Source: Bacteroidales bacterium
Lineage (GTDB): Bacteria; Bacteroidota; Bacteroidia; Bacteroidales; VadinHA17
Length of the DNA stretch: 6,838 bases
Assembly: GCA_029935275.1 (NCBI GenBank)
Contig: JAOZKQ010000112.1
Location: 1 to 6,838, forward strand
Direction: 5' to 3'
Under the pieces are notes generated by a model. That model was not told the origin of the DNA, did no database searches, and saw nothing but the letters and a program-made list of their open reading frames with translations. Position 1 is the stretch's first letter. Each line of letters opens with the position of its first letter. Below, piece after piece: positions 1 to 6,793 of the stretch. Position numbers and translations under genes: made by a program.

Positions 1-215
1 CTGATTTGGTCATCTAATTGATCTTTTCGATTTGGAAATACCCTGACCATACTGTTAGGTAAGTGAACAGTAGGCCTTGTTGGCTCCAAAATAACTCCAA
101 CACCACCAATAGATGGATCAACATAATTTAAATTCGATTCTTTTTTCTGAGTACAAGAAACAAGCATGATTAAAATAATTAATAAGCTTAAAAGAATATG
201 ATTATCTTTTATCAT
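1..215 (-). CDS. GH92-family alpha-mannosidase lipoprotein, N-terminal fragment (cut by window edge)
   Basis: Reading the minus strand from the ATG at 215 gives 71 codons open to the window edge. Residues 1-21 form a lipoprotein signal: a short charged N-region (MIKDNH), a hydrophobic stretch, and the lipobox Leu-Val-Ser-Cys with Cys21 as the lipidated residue. This predicts export and anchoring in the envelope. The mature part starts with YVDPSIGG (31-38), followed by EPTRPTVHLPNSMVRVFP (44-61). This is the N-terminal signature of GH92 exo-alpha-mannosidases (V-[DN]-P-x-I-G near the mature N-terminus), in a variant where the usual PFGM segment reads LPNSM. GH92 enzymes are calcium-dependent and usually 700-800 aa, so most of the gene, including the catalytic residues, lies outside. 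An in-frame ATG at 278 would add 21 residues; I prefer 215 because it gives a normal-length lipoprotein signal. No Shine-Dalgarno site is seen. The gene is divergent from the GH38 gene and shares its control region. The family call is fairly sure; linkage specificity cannot be told. Confidence 0.85.
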   Translation of the reverse strand, partial: MIKDNHILLSLLIILIMLVSCTQKKESNLNYVDPSIGGVGVILEPTRPTVHLPNSMVRVFPNRKDQLDDQI

Positions 216-359
216 GTGTTTCAATTTGGCAATGAAATGTAAAAAAGCAACAAAAAGATTTCTGTCATTAGATGTCATATAATCTATTTTAAAATTTTGT
301 TTTTCGAGGCTTCCAATAACAACCTGGACGGGGAAAAGCACTTTTTAAAAGTTAGCTTA

Positions 360-376
360 TATATTTGTCAAAGATA
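360..376. promoter_or_regulatory. Inverted repeat formed by two opposed -7-like boxes; possible operator or overlapping divergent promoters
   Basis: The bases TATATTTG (360-367), T (368), CAAAGATA (369-376) form an inverted repeat with seven of eight arm bases complementary around a one-base centre. Weaker symmetry continues to about 357-379. Each arm also fits the Bacteroidota -7 consensus TAnnTTTG, as TATATTTG on the plus strand and TATCTTTG on the minus strand. The site could therefore be two abutting divergent promoters, a regulator-binding palindrome, or both. I could not place a good TTTG -33 box at 19-21 bp from either arm, which weakens the promoter reading. The position between divergent mannosidase genes supports some control role, but this is inference. 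Confidence 0.4.
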
Positions 377-435
377 TGATGAAGATTTAAAATGTATTAA
401 GCAATCTTAAATTTTTTCCAGAAAGATTTGTTTTA

Positions 436-443
436 TATCTTCG
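436..443 (+). promoter_or_regulatory. Possible -7 promoter box for the GH38 operon
   Basis: TATCTTCG matches seven of the eight positions of the Bacteroidota -7 element TAnnTTTG (T, A and the last four bases except one C). It is followed by an 82-base stretch to the preferred GH38 start at 526. Upstream there is a T-run (412-417) about where the -33 TTTG box should be, but no exact TTTG at the usual spacing; the TTTG at 427-430 is too close. If it is the real promoter, the transcript would begin near 448-452, which makes translation from the TTG at 454 unlikely and supports the downstream ATG. Confidence 0.4.
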
Positions 444-525
444 TAAGGGCATATTGCTTAACAATGGTTGTAAAAGCCATATAGTAAGTTCCTTAGGTTT
501 ACTTATGATTAAATTTTGTCTTATT

Positions 526-3500
526 ATGAAAAATAATTTGCAATTAATTTTTGCATTATTACTATTTCTGGGTATTAGTTTTCCTTTAAAATCAATTAAT
601 GATGAAGTTTTAAAAAGGAAAATGGAACTTGCCGCTCAGTCAGCAAACTGGGTTGAAGGCTATTATTCGTTTACTTCAGGTCAGAAAATCCAATACAGTA
701 GTATTCGGGGCGATGTGAATAGTGCCTTGCTTGTAAGAGCAACTAATGGAGATATGTCCATTGAATGGAAATCTGCAAGCTTGCCTGAGGATTATAATAA
801 ACAGGATGTTACCTTGCTTTGGATATCCGGAATGGATTTGAATAATGGCCCTAATATTTTTACACTTTATGTAAATAATAAGCCAGAGATTAAGTTTCGT
901 AACAATAATGGAGATGAGTGGGAAGTGGAAGGTGAGCATGGTACTAAACTTTCCTTTGTTGTTCTTAAAAAGGATCAGAACAAGGATGGTTTTGGATATA
1001 TGTGGCTGACTTTGCCTCTTGAAATGTTTAAGTCTGGGGAGGCCCTGGACCTGAAAATAGTGGGAGCTGCTGAAGATTCCAACGGATGGGTGATGGTGTT
1101 CGATACTCCGGATGCTTTGACTTACCTGAAAAATGAGGTGGAAAATGAAGGTTGGCTTAAAATGAAAATTGTTAAACAGAAGAAATCCTCAGTTCTTGAG
1201 ATTAGTGCTCCTTCAGTTTGGGCAGGCAAGGAGCTTCAGTTTTTATCCTCTGGTAAAACACTGGGCAGTGGAAAGCTTCAGGTAAAAGGAGAAAATTCCT
1301 TTACCCGCTTTGATATAGCATTATCGAATGATATTCAGTCTAAAACTTATGAACTGCTTATAGATAGCAAAAAGAGAATTGTTATTCCTGCTGTTTTTCA
1401 ATCCGGATCTGATATTTTGCTGCAAACCGGCTCTGTAATTAATTTTCAATCACAATTGTTGGATCAAAATACCTGGCTTGCAGATATAAGTATTTTTTAC
1501 AGGCCAAAATTGGTGAAAAGTCTTAAAAATGTGTCAGATTCACCTTTGTCAGAAGGTAAAATATTTCTAATGAATTCCAGTCACCAGGATATTGCCTGGA
1601 TGGATAGCCCGGAGAAATGTGTCATTGAGCGTGATACAATGTTGATTAGTCCTCTGCTTGACAAAGCAATACTTGATAAGGATTACCGGTTTGATATTGA
1701 AGATGTGCTTATGGTAAGGGAGTATCTTGAACGACACCCTGATAAGAAAGGGGCAATTGCGAAGTTATTAGATGCCGGTAAAATTTCTGTGGGGGCCTCG
1801 TATATTATGCCTTATGAAGACATGTATTCAGGAGAGTCACTTCTCCGGCAGTTTTATCTTGGCAAAAGATGGCTTTCACAAGAGTTTTCAGGATACCAGG
1901 CTGATACTTACTGGAATGTGGATGTTCCTGGCAGGACCTTACAAATGCCACAGATATTGAAAAAATCTGGTGTTACCAATATGGTAATTAGCCGGCATGA
2001 GACGGGTATCTTTGACTGGTACAGCCCGGATGGAAGCTTTGTACGTACTTTTTCACCTGGTCATTATGGTATGGCATACCCGGCTTTGAATAAGGATTTC
2101 TTTGATGCAGCATTTTTTCTGGCTGATTATTCCAATAAATGGATCTCAAACCTGGATTTGAATAGTAAACCCATTGTTCCTTTATTGTCGGATTGGGATA
2201 TGAGCCCGGCAAAGGACTATAGCAATTTTATTAAGGAATGGGGGTCGCTGAAGTCTTTTACGAATCAAAATGGACAGGATGAACCCCTGAAGCTGCCGGA
2301 AATCAGTTTAAGTTTAACTGCCGGATTTTTTGATCAATTACCTGAACAATTATCCTCTGATCCTATTATGGGAGAGCGACCCGATGTCTGGTTATATATT
2401 CACGGGCCTTCTCACCAACAAGCTTTGAAAGCAAGCAGGGAAGCTGATATACTTCTGCCGGTAGCTGAAAAGTTTGCTACAATTGAATCCTTGTTAAATG
2501 AGAGTTTTCTGCTATACCCTGCTGGTGAACTTGAGGAAGCATGGGAGGCTAAAATATTTCCTGATCATGGATGGGGAGGAAAGCATGGTGATATTACAGA
2601 TGAACTGTTCCGAAGTAAATTTGAGAAATCTAAATTTATTGCTGATAAAATTGTACAGGATGCGATCCAGGGAATCAGTGCTCATATTGCCTGGGAATCA
2701 GGAAAAGGAATACCCTTAGTGGTATTTAATGATCTGTCCTGGCAGCGTACGAGCCCGGTTTCTTTCCAAATCTCTTTTGAAAAAGGAAAGGCAAAAGCTG
2801 TTAAACTTCTTGATTCAGAATCAATAGAACTCCCATTTCAATTGAGTGATGTGAAAAATTATTCTGATGGTTCAATAGAGGAAGCGAATGTTTATTTTTT
2901 GGCTGAAAATGTACCTTCTATTGGTTATAAAACATTTTATATTCAATCGGTCAAGACTGTGCAACATGAATCAACAGCCTTGGAGATGAAAGAGAATACA
3001 TTTGAAACAATGTATTATAAAATTACTTTCGGAAATGGTGGTCTGAAGCAAATATATGATAAAACCCTGGGTGTGGATCTGATGAAAAATGATAACTTAA
3101 AAGCTGGGGAGGTCTTTTTTCTTAAATCAGTTGGGAATGGAGCGGGTGAGTTTGCGGATATTCAGCAACCTGACTATAATATACTTGAGAGGACCGGGAA
3201 ATTTGAAACGGATTGGATGATTTCTGAAGATGGTCCGGTTTTTACTGAATTTACCTCGAGAACCACTCTTGAACATGCAGTGGTGGAGCAAAATGTTAAA
3301 GTATTTAAGCAAATAAAGAAAATTGATTTTAATACCCGGCTCTTAAATTGGGATGGCCTTCTTTACCGGGAGTTCAGAGAGGCATTTCCTCTTAATCAGG
3401 AGAAGGGGAAAATAGCATATGAAGTGCCCTTTGGTGTAGTCAGGGTAGGAGAGGATGAGATTAATGGAGCTGCAGGAGAGCGCTATACCGGCTTATGTTC

Positions 3501-4098
3501 GGAAATGCATCCGAGAAGTATTTTAAACTGGATATCTTCTTCGGACGATCAATTTGGGGTCACCCTTAGCTCAAGTGTAATTGTATGGGATTATAAAGAT
3601 AATTTTAGCCAGACAGAAAATCCTCTTCTTCAGGCGATACTGATAGCCAGCCGTAAAAGTTGTCATGGTGAAGGGAACGATTATCTACAGACTGGGAGCC
3701 ACGATTTTTCTTTCTCCTTAACTTCACATAAACCCGGATGGGAGAATGGTTATAAAGCCGGAGTTGCAGCAAATCATCCGTTTTTTGTTGTACTGAATCC
3801 CTATCAGATGGCCAAACCAAAATTACCGGAAGAACAAAGCTTCTTTAGCATAGATAAGGAAAATATTATGATCTCAACTGTGAAAAGGAGCGAAGATGGA
3901 GATGGGTTCATTATCAGATGGTATGAAACAGAAGGAAAGGATACAGAAATGAATGTAAACTCTTATTTTAAAATACAGGGTGCAAAAGCATTGAATTTAA
4001 TTGAAGAAGAACTTAGGGATATCCCTTCAAAGGGGTCATCTATTCCATTTAATACTTCAAAATATAGCATTGAAACAATTAAAATACTGCCGAAATAG
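526..4098 (+). CDS. Secreted GH38-type alpha-mannosidase with extra N-terminal beta-rich domains
   Basis: The product is a 1190-aa retaining exo-alpha-mannosidase of family GH38, probably periplasmic or surface-associated and acting on N-glycan or mannan oligosaccharides. Residues 1 to about 23 are a Sec signal peptide (MKNN, then a Leu/Phe-rich core) with no lipobox. Two beta-rich modules follow (about 27-195 and 205-345). The catalytic domain begins at about 347 with SSHQDIAW. His353 and Asp355 match the zinc-binding HxD of GH38, and Asp466 in NVDVPG matches the nucleophile and zinc ligand of the WxxDxFG motif. The segment MPYEDMYSGESLLRQ just before it is also typical. His681 in PDHGWGG fits the fourth zinc ligand, equivalent to the HD motif of the three-helix region. 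From about 725 the C-terminal beta-sandwiches carry the usual markers VVFNDLSW, GGLKQIYDK and FREAFPLN. The ATG at 526 was chosen because it begins the signal peptide; 505 (ATG) and 454 (TTG) are in-frame alternatives. It is divergent from a GH92 gene and followed after 49 bp by a lipoprotein gene. The family is secure; the exact linkage is unknown. Confidence 0.9.
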   Translation: MKNNLQLIFALLLFLGISFPLKSINDEVLKRKMELAAQSANWVEGYYSFTSGQKIQYSSIRGDVNSALLVRATNGDMSIEWKSASLPEDYNKQDVTLLWISGMDLNNGPNIFTLYVNNKPEIKFRNNNGDEWEVEGEHGTKLSFVVLKKDQNKDGFGYMWLTLPLEMFKSGEALDLKIVGAAEDSNGWVMVFDTPDALTYLKNEVENEGWLKMKIVKQKKSSVLEISAPSVWAGKELQFLSSGKTLGSGKLQVKGENSFTRFDIALSNDIQSKTYELLIDSKKRIVIPAVFQSGSDILLQTGSVINFQSQLLDQNTWLADISIFYRPKLVKSLKNVSDSPLSEGKIFLMNSSHQDIAWMDSPEKCVIERDTMLISPLLDKAILDKDYRFDIEDVLMVREYLERHPDKKGAIAKLLDAGKISVGASYIMPYEDMYSGESLLRQFYLGKRWLSQEFSGYQADTYWNVDVPGRTLQMPQILKKSGVTNMVISRHETGIFDWYSPDGSFVRTFSPGHYGMAYPALNKDFFDAAFFLADYSNKWISNLDLNSKPIVPLLSDWDMSPAKDYSNFIKEWGSLKSFTNQNGQDEPLKLPEISLSLTAGFFDQLPEQLSSDPIMGERPDVWLYIHGPSHQQALKASREADILLPVAEKFATIESLLNESFLLYPAGELEEAWEAKIFPDHGWGGKHGDITDELFRSKFEKSKFIADKIVQDAIQGISAHIAWESGKGIPLVVFNDLSWQRTSPVSFQISFEKGKAKAVKLLDSESIELPFQLSDVKNYSDGSIEEANVYFLAENVPSIGYKTFYIQSVKTVQHESTALEMKENTFETMYYKITFGNGGLKQIYDKTLGVDLMKNDNLKAGEVFFLKSVGNGAGEFADIQQPDYNILERTGKFETDWMISEDGPVFTEFTSRTTLEHAVVEQNVKVFKQIKKIDFNTRLLNWDGLLYREFREAFPLNQEKGKIAYEVPFGVVRVGEDEINGAAGERYTGLCSEMHPRSILNWISSSDDQFGVTLSSSVIVWDYKDNFSQTENPLLQAILIASRKSCHGEGNDYLQTGSHDFSFSLTSHKPGWENGYKAGVAANHPFFVVLNPYQMAKPKLPEEQSFFSIDKENIMISTVKRSEDGDGFIIRWYETEGKDTEMNVNSYFKIQGAKALNLIEEELRDIPSKGSSIPFNTSKYSIETIKILPK

Positions 4099-4147
4099 TT
4101 TTTTTTATTTGAGAACAGGAGAAGCAATTAACAGTAGAAAAATTAAA
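4099..4147 (+). other. Short intra-operon spacer with a misplaced Shine-Dalgarno-like AGGAGA
   Basis: The 49 bp between the GH38 stop and the lipoprotein ATG contain a T-run (4099-4106) without an upstream hairpin, so no terminator is supported and co-transcription is likely. AGGAGA at 4117-4122 resembles a ribosome binding site but ends 25 bases before the ATG at 4148, and the only in-frame codons nearer to it are not normal starts. Since Bacteroidota usually initiate without Shine-Dalgarno pairing in AT-rich leaders, the ATG at 4148, which starts a clean lipoprotein signal, is kept. Confidence 0.5.
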
Positions 4148-6793
4148 ATGAATAGAATTAAATATCCTATCATAACCAGCTTATTAATTTCCCTGCTGGT
4201 AATGGCTTGCCAGACAGACCACTTTATTAAGGATCAAACTTACAGGGAAAGCGTAAATGCAAAGTTTTCTGAAAGAAAGGCTTTGGGTGAACATCGGTCT
4301 GATAATCTTTTTGGTGTTTTTAATAAAGATTTAAGCCTGCAGGAGGAAGAAGCTTTGAAATTCTTATATGCATACATGCCACTGAATGATATGGCTGATT
4401 ATTCAGGAGGATTCTTTTATGATCAAATGAAGGTTTCTTTTAAGGCAAAGGAGGAAATGACCTGGGGAAAGGAAATTCCTGAAGATATTTTCAGACATTT
4501 TGTATTGCCTTACCGGGTGAATAATGAAAATCTGGATTCCTTCCGCCTGGTTTATTATGATGAATTAAAATCCAGGGTGGCTGGCTTGTCTTTGAAAGAT
4601 GCTGCCCTTGAAGTGAACCACTGGTGCCATGAGAAGGTGAGTTACCAGCCAGCCGATATCAGAACTTCTTCTCCAATGAATACAATAAAGTCTGGCAGGG
4701 GAAGGTGTGGGGAAGAATCGACTTTTACAGTTGCTGCAATGCGAACTGTTGCTATACCGGCCAGGCAGGTATATACACCCCGCTGGGCACATTCGGATGA
4801 TAATCATGCCTGGGTTGAAGTTTGGATTGATGGAAGCTGGCACTTTCTGGGTGCCTGTGAACCGGATATTGATTTGGATATGGCTTGGTTTATAGAGCCT
4901 GCCAGACGTGCAATGCTGGTCCATACAAAAGCCTTTGGAGCTTATGAAGGGTCAGAGCCACTGGTTAAAAATACTTCAAACTATGGAGAAATTAACTCTC
5001 TGGATCGTTATGCTATTACAAAAACAGTGAGTGTCAGGGTCGTGAATGAGAATAACAGGCCGGTAGAAAATGCAGAGGTGCGATTCAGTCTTTTTAATTA
5101 TGCAGAGTTTTATCCTTTAGCTATTTTGCAAACCAATAAAAATGGAGTTGCCTCGTTCCTGACAGGTTTGGGCGATTTGTTAGTCTGGGTTTCTAAGGAC
5201 AAAATGCTTAGTTATGGGAAAATTAGTGTTGATGAAGTGGATACTTTGCAAGTCGTCCTAAAAGAAATGCATAATCTGGCTGATGTGGATCTGGATATGA
5301 TCCCACCTGTTTTAAGGGAGCCTCAACCCGTGCCACAGTCAGGCAGGGAAGAGAACAACGAAAGGCTTAAAGAAGAAGACAGGATAAGAAACAATTATCT
5401 GGCTACTTTTATGGATTCTTTACAGGCAGTTGGTCTGGCAAATGAGGCAGGTTTTGATCACGCTAAGGTATGGGAAATAATCAGGAGATCGGAAGGCAAT
5501 TACCAGGCTCTTGCTGATTATTTTTTAGCTGTACCAGAAGAAAAGAAGGAGTTTGCAATTGATTTGCTAATGCAGGTTTCCACTAAAGATCTTCGGGATG
5601 TCCCGGCCAAAGTGTTTTTGGATCATTTGAATTTCACTTTAAATACAGCAGATGACACAGCGGAAGAAAACAGGGCATTGTTTATCAGTTATGTGTTGGC
5701 ACCACGAATAATGAATGAATGTTTAATTGACTATCGCAATTTTTTGCAGGAGGTTTTTAGTAAGGAGCTTACATCTTCACCTGTGCATCCTGAAGAACTG
5801 ATAAAATGGACAAATGAGAATATCAGTATTAATGATGAAGAGGTTTATTATGATTTTCCAATTACTCCAAAAGGAGTCTATAACCTGAGGGTTTCCGATA
5901 AGTATTCCAGAAAAATATTTTTTATTGCATCCTGCAGGAGTCTGGGAATTCCGGCAAGAATGGACAGGACGTTTCAGGTTCCTCAGTATTATGAGAATGA
6001 GAAGTGGATAAATGTTTTTTTTACCGGTGATAATGTATTGCCAGGCCAAACAGCTAAACTTTGGTTGGTAAATGAAGAAAATAAAAAGATTCCTCAGTAT
6101 CATATCCATTTTACGCTTGCATATTTGCAAAAAGGTGTTTATAAAACGCTGGAATTGGGTTTCGGTAGTAAACCTGAACTTTTCAATGAGCCACTTATAC
6201 TTCCTGTTGGTGATTACCTTCTGATTACAGGAAACAGGATGAATAACGGAGGGGTACTTAGTGAATTAAGCTTTTTTCACTTGAATGAGGGTGAGGAAAA
6301 AAAACAGGAAATAAAGTTAAGGGAATCAGTACATAAGAATCTGGATTATGGAAAGTTGAAAATGAGTGCACAATTAGAAAGCCTGGATGGGAAAAAAGTC
6401 AATTTGTCTCAGCTTACAGATCAAAAGAATACTATACTTGTATGGATTGAACCCGATAAAGAACCATCCAAACATGTGTTGAATGATATTCCATTGCTAA
6501 AGAATAATTTTGACAATTTAGGTTCTAACTTAATATTTATTGTACCGGAAAATAGAATTACTTCTTCATTTGATCCGGCAATTTATAAGAGTTTACCTGA
6601 AAAGACTTTTTTCTATATTGACAAAGATAATGCAATTTTAAAGTCCGTATCCGTGGAAATGAACCGAAATACAGGTTTTAATCTGCCGTTGATTCTTATT
6701 GTTAACCCGGAAGGAAAAATATGGTATCATTCGGAAGGCTACCGGATAGGAGTAGGAGAGCATTTGTTAAAAGCATTAAGTACAGAAGAATAG
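4148..6793 (+). CDS. Multidomain lipoprotein: transglutaminase/PNGase-fold module, degenerate second copy, cysteine-less thioredoxin-like tail
   Basis: The 881-aa product starts with a lipoprotein signal (MNRIK, hydrophobic core, Val-Met-Ala-Cys, Cys21 lipidated). Module 1 (about 60-245) is a transglutaminase-like, papain-fold domain: Cys187 in GRGRCGEES, an IPAR strand at 203-206, and His220 in NHAWVEVW. The third triad residue, normally Asp four residues after the next Trp, is Gly235, followed by Ala-Cys-Glu-Pro; Glu238 or Asp240 might replace it. A beta-sandwich resembling carboxypeptidase-regulatory or Ig-like folds follows (about 290-378), then a charged linker. Module 2 (about 460-640) repeats module 1 but has Lys585 and Glu618 in place of Cys and His. 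Another beta-rich segment (627-733) leads to a thioredoxin-fold domain (735-881) with the cis-Pro region NLPLILIV (Pro847) but no CxxC after Trp766. Known members of this superfamily act as transglutaminases, proteases or peptide:N-glycanases, so the reaction is not settled; the mannosidase neighbours favour a glycoprotein or glycopeptide substrate. Probably in one operon with the GH38 gene upstream. Fold calls are fairly sure; function is open. Confidence 0.85.
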   Translation: MNRIKYPIITSLLISLLVMACQTDHFIKDQTYRESVNAKFSERKALGEHRSDNLFGVFNKDLSLQEEEALKFLYAYMPLNDMADYSGGFFYDQMKVSFKAKEEMTWGKEIPEDIFRHFVLPYRVNNENLDSFRLVYYDELKSRVAGLSLKDAALEVNHWCHEKVSYQPADIRTSSPMNTIKSGRGRCGEESTFTVAAMRTVAIPARQVYTPRWAHSDDNHAWVEVWIDGSWHFLGACEPDIDLDMAWFIEPARRAMLVHTKAFGAYEGSEPLVKNTSNYGEINSLDRYAITKTVSVRVVNENNRPVENAEVRFSLFNYAEFYPLAILQTNKNGVASFLTGLGDLLVWVSKDKMLSYGKISVDEVDTLQVVLKEMHNLADVDLDMIPPVLREPQPVPQSGREENNERLKEEDRIRNNYLATFMDSLQAVGLANEAGFDHAKVWEIIRRSEGNYQALADYFLAVPEEKKEFAIDLLMQVSTKDLRDVPAKVFLDHLNFTLNTADDTAEENRALFISYVLAPRIMNECLIDYRNFLQEVFSKELTSSPVHPEELIKWTNENISINDEEVYYDFPITPKGVYNLRVSDKYSRKIFFIASCRSLGIPARMDRTFQVPQYYENEKWINVFFTGDNVLPGQTAKLWLVNEENKKIPQYHIHFTLAYLQKGVYKTLELGFGSKPELFNEPLILPVGDYLLITGNRMNNGGVLSELSFFHLNEGEEKKQEIKLRESVHKNLDYGKLKMSAQLESLDGKKVNLSQLTDQKNTILVWIEPDKEPSKHVLNDIPLLKNNFDNLGSNLIFIVPENRITSSFDPAIYKSLPEKTFFYIDKDNAILKSVSVEMNRNTGFNLPLILIVNPEGKIWYHSEGYRIGVGEHLLKALSTEE
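4325..6067 (+). repeat. Diverged protein-level duplication: two transglutaminase-fold modules in one lipoprotein
   Basis: Module 1 is encoded by about 4325-4882 and module 2 by about 5525-6067, separated by a beta-sandwich and linker. Residues 178-226 align without a gap to 576-624 at a constant offset of 398, with 11 identities: Phe193/591, Ala196/594, Arg199/597, IPAR 203-206/601-604, Thr210/608, Asn219/617, Trp222/620 and Val225/623. Upstream helices also match at a similar offset, for example LNDMADYSGGFFYDQM (79-94) with TKDLRDVPAKVFLDHL, where Asp81 pairs with Asp481. The catalytic Cys187 and His220 pair with Lys585 and Glu618. The nucleotide sequences have diverged, so this is an old duplication or fusion of related domains. 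Confidence 0.7.

Larger units (their letters stand above)
216..525. other. Divergent intergenic control region between GH92 and GH38 genes
   Basis: This 310-bp AT-rich stretch separates two divergently transcribed genes. I see no tRNA, no convincing ORF and no strong terminator hairpin. It holds promoter-like -7 boxes on both strands, an inverted repeat at 360-376 and short repeats at 263-286 (TGTCAT twice, ten bases apart, overlapping the inverted pair TAGAT/ATCTA). An in-frame TTG at 454 and ATG at 505 could extend the GH38 gene into it, but the signal peptide argues for the start at 526. If the minus-strand box at 369-376 is used, the GH92 transcript would have a leader of roughly 150 nt. 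Confidence 0.6.

Noticed and set aside
454..525. Upstream extension of the GH38 gene from the TTG at 454 or ATG at 505.
   Set aside because: The codons are in frame and open, but they would put 7-24 residues before a well-formed signal peptide that starts at 526, and the possible promoter box at 436-443 would leave almost no leader for 454.
4001..4147. Extension of the lipoprotein frame upstream into the end of the GH38 gene.
   Set aside because: It overlaps the GH38 C-terminus in another frame, encodes unremarkable residues, and would bury the lipoprotein signal that begins cleanly at 4148.
4565..4924. Open frame of 119 codons on the minus strand opposite the transglutaminase module.
   Set aside because: It lies entirely within the well-supported plus-strand gene, has no family resemblance, and is rich in Cys, Pro and His as is typical of antisense shadows.
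5930..5945. Cys596 in the second module (IASCRSLGIPAR) as a catalytic cysteine.
   Set aside because: It lies in the helix five residues before IPAR. The catalytic Cys of this fold sits sixteen residues before that Ile, where Lys585 is found.
5777..6130. Open frame of 117 codons on the minus strand opposite the second transglutaminase-like module.
   Set aside because: The plus-strand reading there shows a real duplicated domain; the minus reading has no recognisable motif and no start context.
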